Positions 22,412 to 30,938 of a stretch of DNA of 64,000 bases are shown piece after piece. The stretch is taken from contig OX421506.1 in the NCBI GenBank assembly GCA_949126835.1, positions 28,285,441 through 28,349,440 on the forward strand. Reading direction: 5' to 3'. Source of the stretch: Anisus vortex (taxonomy: Eukaryota > Mollusca > Gastropoda > Planorbidae). Position numbers and translations under genes: made by a program. The notes beneath the pieces were generated by a model that saw nothing but the letters and a program-made list of their open reading frames with translations, was not told where the DNA came from and did no database searches. Position 1 is the stretch's first letter. Each line of letters starts with the position of its first letter.

Positions 22412-23129
22412 TTATAATATTCGATTCTCAGTGTTCAGGATTTGTAGAGCGAAAAGTGCACAAAGTGTCAAGATTCCATTGCCTACAGCAACACAGCCTA
22501 GGATTGTCTTAATTGAGGGCCAAGAGCTGCAATTTTTATTCTCACCTCTACCAGACTTGAATTCCAAAAACCCTTCCTGTGTGAAGGAAAAGAAAGATGG
22601 AAGCTAGTTTAATATACGCTTTTATATTTAACTGTCTATAGGATGATTTTTGTTTAAATATTGTCTTTGTTACTCTTGTAAACCTATTACTTACCCAGTT
22701 ATTATGACGATTGAGCCAGCTCGAGAGATGTACATCAATATATGTTGTTAACCATTCTAGAAGATTATCTACTAAATGGTATTTCTTTAGTTGAAAACAC
22801 CGAGCTGCAAATTGACCGGAAAATCCAAACAACCCCACAATTCGCCCCCAATTTATATCATCACAAAATATTTCTCTAACGATCGATGCGAAAGTGTCAT
22901 AAGCATTGTCATCAGTTATGACTAGACCATCTATTAGGTTATCAAATCTATTCTTAAATCGTTCTTCAAATTCATCTCCTAGTATTCTCATAGCATTTTG
23001 AACAGAATTCGGAGTGTTGATAATACTTTCATGTCGACCATCGTTTTCCCAAGTATACCCATTGCATTGTAAACGATATTTTATGTAATTCACCGCAATG
23101 CTACGAGTATTTTCATGTCCTATAGACAT
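22412..23129 (-). CDS. Bcl-2 family apoptosis regulator carried by the Polinton (two exons, 199 aa)
   Basis: Exon 1 spans 23129-22695 (145 codons). The intron 22694-22577 is 118 bp (GTAAGT..CACAG), phase 0. Exon 2 spans 22576-22412 (54 codons plus TAA). Visible domains: BH4-like segment at residues 10-27; BH3 at 46-57 (AMRILGDEFEER); BH1 at 91-110 (core NWGRIVGLFGFSG); BH2 at 137-148, split by the intron right after the Trp; and a hydrophobic tail at about 168-190, suggesting a mitochondrial/ER membrane anchor. Host Bcl-2 genes carry an intron at this same BH2 position, so capture from host DNA is likely (inference). A multidomain protein with a BH4-like region favours an anti-apoptotic role, but a pro-apoptotic type cannot be excluded. 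ATG 23127-23129 is chosen; the frame is open upstream but has no ATG. Confidence 0.85.
22577..22694 (-). other. Intron inside BH2 of the Bcl-2 homologue
   Basis: The donor GTAAGT follows the TGG codon directly. The acceptor follows a pyrimidine-rich tract and ends CACACAG. Splicing restores the conserved Trp-Glu-Gly-Phe junction. Confidence 0.8.
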
Positions 23130-23284
23130 ATTCTTTTCAAGAGAACTAATAAGAATTACAAAAAGAACCGTTTTACTCAACGAGAAACCACAACACGTTT
23201 ACAAAACTGAATAAGGAAAACTACCTAATTTTATTAAAATTTGCTCAATAATGGAAAAAGACAATCCTCTTTATATACATGAAA

Positions 23285-23475
23285 GAATTGACCTAGAATT
23301 GACCTAACTGCACTAAAACCCATTAGTGAACAATGTTGACCTTAGTGTACTAAAACCCATTAGTGCAAAAATGTCAGTAGCCACGTGGACTAAAAAAAGA
23401 TTTAATTGATAAACAAAACCCATTAGTGCAAAAAGTTGACCTTTAGCCCTGCACTAAGTGCCTTAGTGCAACAGC
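23285..23475. promoter_or_regulatory. Repeated 'ACCCATTAGTGCAAAA' motifs upstream of the Bcl-2 homologue
   Basis: Three direct copies ('aaacccattagtg' at about 23318, 23355 and 23420), each near 'ttgacct', then 'gcactaagtgccttagtgcaac'. An inverted relative ('agtgcaactaatgg') lies at about 23598. Looks like a cluster of protein-binding sites in the Bcl-2 promoter region. Confidence 0.4.
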
Positions 23476-23761
23476 TGGCGAACTAAAAATGTCTGAATTG
23501 TTACATCATCGTGTCGAGCCAGATGCCGTAGCCGAGATTCAGGTTGGTAGATAAGTAAATTTTTGACCAGTGCAACGAGTAAAATGCACTTAGCCAAGTG
23601 CAACTAATGGAAACTGACCATAGGGCCAGTCAAATCCAATTACCTGTACACCGAAACTCTCAGCCTATGCTTAATATACGTAACCAGAAGTAATGTTTAA
23701 ATGGGTTTAGACAGTGTTGGCTTTTAAGATGATACTGATAAATACAGGTGTGGTCAAAATA

Positions 23762-23885
23762 CGCTATATATAGTCCGAGGCAGATTGCTAAATTTCACTT
23801 GTTCTAGTATCGTAAATCAACCCTTGTTCCAGAATTCCAGTCTACAACTAGTTCAATTGCCTGTTGCTATATACAGAAATATGTA
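23762..23885 (+). promoter_or_regulatory. Possible plus-strand promoter and leader exon
   Basis: A TATATATAG box at about 23765 is followed about 30 bp later by a pyrimidine-rich start-like region, and a consensus donor (AT|GTAAGT) lies at about 23883. No ORF follows nearby. Confidence 0.3.
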
Positions 23886-23934
23886 AGTATTTTTGTTTTT
23901 ATATCACATGTTAACTTAATTCGTTATATAGATA

Positions 23935-24150
23935 GCTGTACAGAAAGGTATATAATCAACTAGATATATAAACAGCTAGATAGCTAAAAAGATATATAAA
24001 CAGCTAGATAGCTAGATAGGTGTACAGACAGGTATATAGATAGCTAAAACGCTATATAAACAGCTAGATAGCTAAAAAGATATATAAACAGCTAGATAGA
24101 TATATAAACATCTAAATAGACAGGTATATAGATAGACAGGTTCACTACAT
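23935..24150. repeat. Imperfect 'agctagatagctaaaaagatatataaac' repeat
   Basis: Short-period AT-rich tandem sequence. Confidence 0.8.
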
Positions 24151-24192
24151 TTTTTCTAACATCATTGTACTCAGTATAAAACATTACCACAT

Positions 24193-24229
<37 letters not shown>

Positions 24230-24334
24230 CAGAGAGTGGGAGAGAGGCAGAGAGTGAGAGAGAGAGGCAGAGAGTGAGAGAGAGAGAGAGGCAGAGAGTG
24301 AGAGAGAGAGGCAGAGAGTGAGAGAGAGAGAGAG

Positions 24335-24384
<50 letters not shown>
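24193..24384. repeat. (GA)n microsatellite with 'ggcagagagtg' interruptions
   Basis: Open frames through it are artefacts. It lies inside the Polinton, where such tracts are unexpected. Confidence 0.95.
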
Positions 24385-24385
<1 letters not shown>

Positions 24386-24423
24386 ATGAACGAGGGTTGA
24401 CCATCGTCCGTGGATTTAGCCAA

Positions 24424-24877
24424 TGTGTGTGTGTGTGTGTGTTTTTTTTTCCCAGCCCAGTATACCATAGATTCAATGAAGCGCGCAGCGGGAACTCCAC
24501 CCAACCCTCCCCGCTCACTAATTTTTTCCCCTGACTGTGTGTGTGTGTGTGTGTGCAATTAGCAAGCCGTGTCTGTGGTAAACCAAAGATCCCCCCACCC
24601 TCCCCGCTCTTTACAAGAGCCCTGTATTTTTTCCCCTGCCCAGCACACACACAAAGGCAAACAATCCTGTTCATCGCGCGTATGTCTGATCGTGTTTGTG
24701 TGTGTGTATGTGTAGAGCTGGTTGTGTGTTTGGTTCCAGAATGCTAGGTTGCAGCTTGCACTACGTATGCTAGTACATACATTAGTTTTCAATAAAAACA
24801 ATAATTATTATTAATTTTTAATATTTTTAATATTATTAATTACAGAAGCGGAGAGGGAGAGTGCCCGCACGTATGGC

Positions 24878-24935
<58 letters not shown>
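24424..24935. repeat. (TG)n tracts with a duplicated GC-rich block
   Basis: TG tracts lie at 24424-24443, 24535-24555, 24695-24712 and 24880-24930. A block of about 130 bp containing 'ccaccctccccgctc' and 'ttttttcccctg' occurs twice (24450-24540 and 24580-24650). Confidence 0.85.
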
Positions 24936-24939
24936 TGCT

Positions 24940-25180
24940 AGACTGACATAGCGAGTTTATTCTTACTGTACACCCTTGAAGATTTAACATGCTTACAATA
25001 TATATATATTACTATTATTACCGTATTTATTTCAGATATTGTCACCACTAACAAAATAACAGAATCAATTTTGTGTGTAAGTTCTTTTATTTACGCTTTT
25101 GAAAATATAATAATACTTATAATACACAATGTTTACATTTAAACTATTTCACGAATAATACACATTTTATAATACTCTTT
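24940..25180. other. AT-rich non-coding part of the Polinton
   Basis: No ORF or motif recognised. Confidence 0.4.
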
Positions 25181-25400
25181 TAAATAGAAATTGATGTTTA
25201 CATTTAAATAGTGCATATACAGAATTATATAATGTTTAAGTGAATATAATACATACAATAATATACATTTAAATAATATACATTTAAATAGAAATTGCTG
25301 GTTACATTTAAATAATACATATACAGAATTATATAATGTTTACGTGAATATAATACATACAATAATATACATTTAATAATATACATTTAAAAAAAACATA
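25181..25400. repeat. About 117-bp AT-rich tandem repeat, two copies
   Basis: The sequence 'aatagaaattg.tg.ttacatttaaata...acagaattatataatgttta.gtgaatataatacatacaataatatacattta' occurs twice (from about 25184 and 25285). It lies just beyond the 3' end of the minus-strand gene block. Confidence 0.85.
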
Positions 25401-25434
25401 TACATACAACATTAAACTAAAAAATATGTTAGCA

Positions 25435-25698
25435 CTAAGTTCTGTGTGATTGTTCTAGTTTTTCAAATGCTTGAAGAATATCATCTTTTAGCAAAATTAA
25501 ATTTAAAAACCCTTCTTTTGTTAACACCAGGGCGCTCGGTGAAGGCATTAAATTATCTCTTTTCCCGTGATAAGATCGCAAATGTAGCCTTGGTTTATTC
25601 ATGAATAATGAGACACAAGCCATTTTCGAGTCTGTCTGGTTTTTGTCTCCCTTGACTACCCCAGCCGGTCTCGTTGCAAAAACCCATGAATCAGCCAT
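25435..25698 (-). CDS. PC4/Sub1-like ssDNA-binding protein (87 aa)
   Basis: Residues 27-81 follow the pattern of the C-terminal domain of transcriptional coactivator PC4: a short beta strand (ACVSLFM), a second strand with basic/aromatic residues (RLHLRSYHG), a 'LMPSPSALVLT' turn equal to the 'lPgkkGIsLt' position, then a helix (LLKDDILQAFEKLEQ). PC4-type domains dimerise and bind single-stranded DNA. In a protein-coated linear DNA element it could serve as SSB or late-transcription factor (inference). Its ATG overlaps the end of the protease gene by 8 bp (ATGGCTGA), so it belongs to the late block and is its last gene. The family call rests on pattern reading only. Confidence 0.6.
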   Translation of the reverse strand: MADSWVFATRPAGVVKGDKNQTDSKMACVSLFMNKPRLHLRSYHGKRDNLMPSPSALVLTKEGFLNLILLKDDILQAFEKLEQSHRT

Positions 25699-26194
25699 CT
25701 TGAAATAAAACGTCTAAATCAGATCGTTTAGTTAATCTTTTCACAATTCTTAAAATTATAATGTCGTTAAGATATTGTCTTTGTGTTGAATTTGAAAATG
25801 GGTATAGCACTCTTTGTAGACTGAACCCACGGGCCTTTGCTAGTATGAAATAAACAGCGTACAATCCACACGTTTTAGAAACAATTGTCTGTAAATGCCG
25901 GGTATTATATAGCAGTGGTCTTGTTGAATTGTTTTTAATAAACTCTACAATCTCAGAAGACCGTGGTCCAAACCCAAAACTATCGAAGTACGTAAATTGT
26001 CCATGTCCGTTGTAAAACAGAGAAACCCAGTGCGACCCAATTTCGACTTGTTTGTCTAGGTTTATGATAAATCCCGAGGCTTTGTCAGCAGCGAGGCAGG
26101 CTGGAAGTTGATCACATGCTAAGACGAGGGTGAGTGAGAGTCGGCGTGCAAAGGTATCAGAATCAAGTATGGCTTGTAGGTGGTGTGTGTTCAT
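25691..26194 (-). CDS. PRO: Adenain-like cysteine protease, capsid maturation (167 aa)
   Basis: Polinton/adenovirus-type ULP-fold protease expected to process virion proteins. The catalytic triad is readable: His55 (GSHWVSLF), Asp71 (TYFDSFG) and Cys109 (SKTCGLYAVYF), with oxyanion Gln102. Length is normal for the family (about 160-210 aa). The gene sits 30 bp after the major capsid gene and overlaps the PC4-like gene by 8 bp. Frame and active site are intact, so it should be active if expressed. Confidence 0.92.
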   Translation of the reverse strand: MNTHHLQAILDSDTFARRLSLTLVLACDQLPACLAADKASGFIINLDKQVEIGSHWVSLFYNGHGQFTYFDSFGFGPRSSEIVEFIKNNSTRPLLYNTRHLQTIVSKTCGLYAVYFILAKARGFSLQRVLYPFSNSTQRQYLNDIIILRIVKRLTKRSDLDVLFQDG

Positions 26195-26224
26195 TCTGAA
26201 GGGTTGGCGGGTTAATAACAGTGT

Positions 26225-27529
26225 TTAGGCTGTATAGTCTGTTAATATTTGCCTCGTTTTAGAGATTTCAAGTATAGAATCTTGTTCGGCATATATGATG
26301 AGTTGAATCGGTTCCTTTGTAACTGTTGCAAACTTTAATTCAATGGATATAGGGCCACTTTTAACCATCTCAAGTTGATTCCCATCTAATAGACTGGGAG
26401 TTAAGTCGAATGCCATGAGGCTATTACCTTTCCGGAAGTCATTTATTGATATTGAGTTTCCCGCATCTCTTCCTATATAGCCCAGGGCTAAATTGGTTTC
26501 GAAAAAGGCGCGCACAACTTGATTTTTGTCGAATGACATCACCAATGGTTTGGAAAAAGATTTACCATCCACTGTTACGTTCAAATAAGATAAATCAAAA
26601 TGTTCGAAATTAAAGGGGTTTAAGCCATAAGCGCCATTGAACGCTGAAGCCTTAACTAGTCCAATAACTATCCGGGTGGGTGTCTGACTAAGAAACAGAT
26701 TATCTTGATGATGCGATAACATTCCTTTTGGAATACAACAGGTCTTTATCACAACTCGTTTAAATGGATATTTGGCATTCATTCTTTGTAATGCTTTTTC
26801 ATGCGCTAATGAAATGGCTGGGTTTAATTTTGCTTTTCTGACCAGTAATTTGGCATACGTGATTACCGATTTGTAACCAAGTTCAGGTTTGGAAGTCAAA
26901 AGGTTAAATGTGTCTTTTGATGGGGACAGTTTTATTTTTACATCGACTCCATTTAAAAGGTAACGGTCTTGAACACAAATATCTGTATGCAGACGACCCA
27001 TTAAGTCAATTTCAGTACTGTTTGCGACAATTTCCTTACGGGTTTTGAAACCACTATTAGTATCGTTGAAATCGTTGAAAAAAGAGGGTGAATCTTTGTA
27101 GTACAGCGCTGCCGTTAGAGGTCCTTGTTTGGCATCTAGTCCGTGATTTAACGTTGCTTCGATATAAGCACGGTAGGGATACGTATTTTCAGATGGTGAA
27201 ATAAGTGTGTCATTGAGCGCTATGTCAACTTGACTAAATAAACCGTGTAAGAAATAATTTACAGGACCTACGTTAGCGTCGTCAGGTAAATTAGTGCCGT
27301 CTGGTAACGTTACTTTGACACGGATATGAATAAAGGTGTTGAACAAATCTAAATAATCCTCACTGTTTCCAGAGATTGAAAATTCTATAGGGGCCCCTCC
27401 TGCCAGTGAGGCTAGAGGATGTATCTCAACAAACTGACCATCTTCCACAGCTGTTTGTGTTGGTGGTACGCTAAACAAATCCAAACCAGAATGTAAACAT
27501 TCACAAGAACTGGGGTGTAGCAAAGACAT
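26225..27529 (-). CDS. MCP: Major capsid protein, double jelly-roll (434 aa)
   Basis: Matches the Polinton major capsid family: N-terminal 'LDLFSVPPTQT' and 'PIEFSISGNSEDYLDL' signature, then 'GPVNYFLHGLFSQVDIALN' near residue 90, and 'YPYRAYIEATLNHG'. Beta-rich throughout, with two jelly-roll repeats expected from the family. It would form trimeric capsomers of an icosahedral capsid. Full length, no stop or frameshift. Four bases separate it from the upstream core-protein gene. Confidence 0.93.
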   Translation of the reverse strand: MSLLHPSSCECLHSGLDLFSVPPTQTAVEDGQFVEIHPLASLAGGAPIEFSISGNSEDYLDLFNTFIHIRVKVTLPDGTNLPDDANVGPVNYFLHGLFSQVDIALNDTLISPSENTYPYRAYIEATLNHGLDAKQGPLTAALYYKDSPSFFNDFNDTNSGFKTRKEIVANSTEIDLMGRLHTDICVQDRYLLNGVDVKIKLSPSKDTFNLLTSKPELGYKSVITYAKLLVRKAKLNPAISLAHEKALQRMNAKYPFKRVVIKTCCIPKGMLSHHQDNLFLSQTPTRIVIGLVKASAFNGAYGLNPFNFEHFDLSYLNVTVDGKSFSKPLVMSFDKNQVVRAFFETNLALGYIGRDAGNSISINDFRKGNSLMAFDLTPSLLDGNQLEMVKSGPISIELKFATVTKEPIQLIIYAEQDSILEISKTRQILTDYTA

Positions 27530-27532
27530 TGT

Positions 27533-28009
27533 TTAGTCAAAAATATCAAAATGTTTACGGTGTTGATTGTTCTTGCGCTGGGTCTTCTTATGAGACGTGC
27601 CTGGTCTGTGAGCTGTTTTTATCTGTTTACTGCGAGGTTGGCCCGGCGGTGCACCGCGTCGTCTCTTTCTAAAACCACTTCCGGACTGACTAATATGATT
27701 GACTGCGCCTTGTAGTAAACGCTTACCCGCTTCTTTCGAGTGTTCTCTAAATGACTCTCCCACGTTTCTACCAGATAATGCGTCGTTCGCGACTTGCAAG
27801 CCCGTGTTTACACCCTCTTTAAGTAGGGCTTTGCCACCTGTCTTTAACCATGGAAGCACCATTCGTCCTAGTCCACTAAAAAAAGAGCCAATCCCATGTC
27901 CTCCCTGATTCCGACCTCCAATAAAAACAGGAAGTCCGTGTCCGCCTTGATTACAATAAAAATCTTCGTATAATTTGGGATTGCGCTGTAATACTGTATG
28001 TCTCACCAT
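27533..28009 (-). CDS. pVI/core-like minor virion protein (158 aa)
   Basis: Two NQGGHG repeats (residues about 20 and 34) lead into an amphipathic/hydrophobic segment (IGSFFSGLGRMVLPWL) and an Ala/Lys helix, followed by a very basic C-terminus (RKRRRG, KKTQRKNNQHRKH). In Polintons and adenoviruses a protein of this type in this gene position is a minor capsid/core or membrane-active component. The Gly-Gly sites near the N-terminus could be protease cleavage sites (inference). Two bases separate it from the penton-like gene and four from MCP. Confidence 0.7.
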   Translation of the reverse strand: MVRHTVLQRNPKLYEDFYCNQGGHGLPVFIGGRNQGGHGIGSFFSGLGRMVLPWLKTGGKALLKEGVNTGLQVANDALSGRNVGESFREHSKEAGKRLLQGAVNHISQSGSGFRKRRRGAPPGQPRSKQIKTAHRPGTSHKKTQRKNNQHRKHFDIFD

Positions 28010-28011
28010 GA

Positions 28012-28781
28012 TTATTCTAGGTCAAAGTGTTTCCGTGTTCTAAAATGGAGTGTCAACACCGACGTCCCACTCGTAAATGGAATAGGTTGTCCTAGCGCAT
28101 CCGTTAAAAGTATTTCCACTGTATCGAAGGAAAAACGACTCAGGGGTATGTAGTGTGGTTTGTCGTAAATCCGAAAAACAGAAAGCGGTCTTTTATCGAT
28201 GATAGGTACAGTTCGTAGTAATGGGACTAACACATCTCCCACCACTCTCGAGGCGACTAAATCACAATAGACGAATACCGTCTTTATATTGGTATCGATC
28301 TCTTGATCACCAATATTACTGGTTAGTTTTTGTGCTCCGTTAAAATATCCAAGAAAATTAGTCAATTTATCACTAAGGATAATTACATCACCTGGTTCGT
28401 TTACTTTTATAACAACTTTCTTTAAGGGCTTGTCACAGTCAGTCGTAATAATTCTGACTTTTCCATCCCGTATTTCTTCTTTTAATGTTAGTTTTTCCAA
28501 TGTTTCGATAATTTTGTCTACAGAATGAAATTTCCCAGGTGGAATGGTAAGGATTAAACGTGATTTCGGTTCTTCGCCGTCCTTGTTTGAGTCATACTGT
28601 ACCCACAATTCATTTTCTTCGATAAGACAATAACGGTTCGGAAATTGTATCTCGACCAAACCAACTTCATAATTCGCTGTGATATCAATCGTCTGTGGTA
28701 GTTTGACAAAAAAGTGATCTGCCTTGTTATTTGGAAAAGTTTTGGGGAAGAGTTGCTTGGTAGTGTTATATAAAAACTCAT
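28012..28781 (-). pseudogene. Penton-like minor capsid protein, one frameshift
   Basis: A 215-codon open frame (28659-28012) carries the body and C-terminal jelly-roll signature of the Polinton minor capsid family, including 'FRIYDKPHYIPLSRFSFDTVEILLTD' in two halves and 'LTLHFR' near the end. Family N-terminal residues (MSFYITLPSNSS) are encoded in another frame from ATG 28781. The two frames meet near 28733-28734, where one base appears to be missing from a short G run (plus sense). The start ATG overlaps the stop of the membrane-protein gene as ATGA, which supports 28781 as the true start. It is either a recent inactivating deletion or a sequencing error; the rest is uninterrupted. Confidence 0.8.
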
Positions 28782-29077
28782 TGTGAATCTTTTATTCTTG
28801 AAAGCTTGGGGTTAGGTAGTATGTATCCTAGGCAGCTGGATAATAAGACGACCCACAATTTTTCCTCCTGTTCGTTTCCGACACCACGTGAGAGATTGAA
28901 CAACGCCACGAAGATGACTGTGTATATAACGATCATTTGTGAAATGAATACGGCACCTGGTCTTACTTTTATTTTACCCAACCAGGTCACGAGGGTGGAT
29001 GCGAATGAGGATCCGGACGTAGAGGAGACGGGTCTGTCAGATTCAATTGTTGCATCGCGATATATGGTTGGTTCCAT
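28778..29077 (-). CDS. Small two-helix membrane protein of Polintons (99 aa)
   Basis: A hydrophilic N-terminus (residues 1-40) is followed by a strong transmembrane segment at about 42-63 and a second hydrophobic stretch at about 74-88 (LWVVLLSSCLGYILP) ending PNPKL. Proteins with this layout recur beside the penton-like gene in Polintons; function is unknown. It overlaps the penton-like start by 4 bp (ATGA) and follows the integrase stop by 2 bp. Confidence 0.7.
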   Translation of the reverse strand: MEPTIYRDATIESDRPVSSTSGSSFASTLVTWLGKIKVRPGAVFISQMIVIYTVIFVALFNLSRGVGNEQEEKLWVVLLSSCLGYILPNPKLSRIKDSQ

Positions 29078-29079
29078 CG

Positions 29080-30135
29080 CTAGTCTTTATATTTCGAAAT
29101 GTTTTTGTCTGAGATCCAGCTATCGAATGACGAGTTGTAACCAAACCACTTGACTAAATACTCTTTTCCACCGCCGGCGCGTTGTCGTTCTTGTAATATG
29201 TTTTCGATCCTGTATATTTGTTTGTCTCCTACTTTTTGTAGTTCTTCTCTATAAAAAGAACCTTTTAGTTCTTCACCGGCATCATCTTTCAAAATGTAAA
29301 CTATTGGCTTTGTTGTTGCCTTGAGCCGACTGATTGTAAACAGCTCCTCTGTCCACGCAGGTGTGTAACCCTTTTTAAAATTTTGTCGGGCTTGTGCGAT
29401 TCTGACACGGTCACCTTCTTCAAACCCTTTTCGCCGTGGGGTATTAACAGGGGCGTATAAGGTATTCCACACTTGTTCTTGATTTTCTAAAGTAACATTC
29501 ACGGGCGCCATTTTAATGCTTCTGTGGAATGAGCTATTATAATTTTGAAGCAATTGATCTAGTACATCAATGTAACGAAGACTATTTGTTTTCGTAAAGT
29601 AGCGCCACATTTTTTCTTTTAAGGTGCGATTGAGTCGTTCTACGATAGCGGCCTTAATATCTTCGTTCTCCGTGGTGAAGAAATGCACACCCTCATCTTT
29701 GAGAAATTTTTGATAAGTCTTGTTGGTAAACTCGCTCCCTTTATCGGTTTGAATCTGAAGTGGCTTCCGCTTTTCAAAAATTTGTCGTGTTGCCTCTACT
29801 AGTGCTTTAGCTGTTTTTGTCTTTATCGGAATGGCCCAAGCGAATTTACTAAATACATCCACACATGTCAGTATGTACGAAATCCCATTATTATATTTTC
29901 GTAGCCCTTGCATATCTATGAGATCAGCTTGAAATTGTTGGTTCATACCACCTGTTATAGTTGTTCGTCTTTGAAAACGCCGACGAATCGGTTTGTGTAA
30001 TGTATACGTGTCCTGGTGACTTAACCATTCTTTAATTTCCTTTGTTTTAAATTTTTGATGTTTAAAAACACCACCGAAAGCGCCAGGACGAGCCGGCTCA
30101 AAATAATATCTGCGTAAGTTTACCACTCCTCCCAT
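29080..30135 (-). CDS. INT: Retroviral-type (rve) integrase with C-terminal chromodomain (351 aa)
   Basis: DDE catalytic residues are visible: Asp71 (FQADLIDM), Asp131 (IQTDKGSEF) and Glu166 (AAIVERLNRTLKEK). An SH3-like region follows at about 235-295. Residues about 305-348 form a chromodomain (YRIENILQER, YLVKWFGY, SFDSWI). It inserts the element with a 6-bp duplication, as seen here. The chromodomain may direct insertion toward marked chromatin. The frame is intact. The start overlaps the preceding gene by 16 bp. Confidence 0.93.
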   Translation of the reverse strand: MGGVVNLRRYYFEPARPGAFGGVFKHQKFKTKEIKEWLSHQDTYTLHKPIRRRFQRRTTITGGMNQQFQADLIDMQGLRKYNNGISYILTCVDVFSKFAWAIPIKTKTAKALVEATRQIFEKRKPLQIQTDKGSEFTNKTYQKFLKDEGVHFFTTENEDIKAAIVERLNRTLKEKMWRYFTKTNSLRYIDVLDQLLQNYNSSFHRSIKMAPVNVTLENQEQVWNTLYAPVNTPRRKGFEEGDRVRIAQARQNFKKGYTPAWTEELFTISRLKATTKPIVYILKDDAGEELKGSFYREELQKVGDKQIYRIENILQERQRAGGGKEYLVKWFGYNSSFDSWISDKNISKYKD

Positions 30136-30611
30136 TGACCTTGTTTTGTACTTTTAGCTTTCCTAGTTCGCTTAGGTTGAGGTGGGGTTATTTTGTCTTT
30201 CTCTGCGTTTTTCTGTTTCTTACTTTTCTTTGTTGATTCGGGAATCACGATTGGTGTTTCTTCTTTTTTAGGTTCAACGTCTACTTTTTTAGGTTCAACG
30301 TCTACTTTTTGTTGTTGTTGGTCCGACGCTGTTGGTGTATTTGACTGTAGCGGTGCTGGCGGTTGAGGTTTCATATCGAATAATCCTAGTGGTTTTTGTT
30401 TGTACTCGCCAAGACGAAATGTATAGCGTTGTAGAATTTGTTGGTACTGTTTGACTTTGTCGCGCGGTGATAAATCTTCCCGCTCTAAGATCTGTTGCAT
30501 TTGGTTATCCAAGTCTCTTAAATTATCGTTAAGTGTATCTGGTGGTACATATGTTTTTTGATTCATAGATTCCAATAGTCGTGGGTCAATCAAAACCATT
30601 TTCTTGGCCAT
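30120..30611 (-). CDS. Conserved Polinton protein, helical plus Lys-rich tail (163 aa)
   Basis: The N-terminal half (MVLIDPRLLES, LRDLDNQMQQIL, KVKQYQQILQRY) is strongly helical and probably coiled-coil. The C-terminal half is low-complexity and basic, with a duplicated 7-residue word KVDVEPK (a 21-bp DNA duplication at 30267-30308). Similar proteins lie next to integrase in other Polintons; function unknown. It ends 16 bp inside the integrase gene and begins 3 bp after the basic-protein gene. Confidence 0.65.
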   Translation of the reverse strand: MAKKMVLIDPRLLESMNQKTYVPPDTLNDNLRDLDNQMQQILEREDLSPRDKVKQYQQILQRYTFRLGEYKQKPLGLFDMKPQPPAPLQSNTPTASDQQQQKVDVEPKKVDVEPKKEETPIVIPESTKKSKKQKNAEKDKITPPQPKRTRKAKSTKQGQWEEW

Positions 30612-30614
30612 CTT

Positions 30615-30938
30615 TTAGAAACCTAGAACACCTTTAAGAACACTTAGAACCGGTCCGAGTAACGCACCTATGAAACCACCGCGTTGAAGTATTTGCTTCC
30701 GCTTTTTTACGGATAGTTTCTTTTTGGTAAGTTCTCTTAGACTTGTTTTGTGTCGACGTAAACGAAGCTTCTGATGTTTTGTAAGTGGAACGTTCCCTTT
30801 TAATACATTGTGACAACACTCGCACAGTGTGTGTATGAGTTGTGGTGTGGCATTTTTCAAAATGGCCTTTATGGCAGGTGGCTTAGCCCGACACAAACAC
30901 CTTAATAGTTCTCCCTGTTGTTTCGTCTTTTCAGACAT
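30615..30938 (-). CDS. Small basic Polinton protein with glycine/hydrophobic tail (107 aa)
   Basis: It has a Cys-rich helical N-terminal part (LLRCLCRAK, LIHTLCECCHNVLKGNVPLT), a Lys/Arg-rich middle (KLRLRRHKTSL, KKKLSVKKRK) and a tail QRGGFIGALLGPVLSVL. Its composition suggests a DNA-binding core protein with a membrane-active tail. The Gly-Gly before the tail is a candidate protease site (inference). The gene sits directly against the ATPase stop. Confidence 0.65.
   Translation of the reverse strand: MSEKTKQQGELLRCLCRAKPPAIKAILKNATPQLIHTLCECCHNVLKGNVPLTKHQKLRLRRHKTSLRELTKKKLSVKKRKQILQRGGFIGALLGPVLSVLKGVLGF

Noticed and set aside
23489..23545. Short plus-strand ORF (MSELLHHRVEP..) with a possible donor
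   Set aside because: Only 20 codons with a poor donor context; no continuation found.
24171..24801. Long ORFs across the GA/TG tracts in the Polinton
   Set aside because: Ser-Leu and Thr-His repeat translations of microsatellites.
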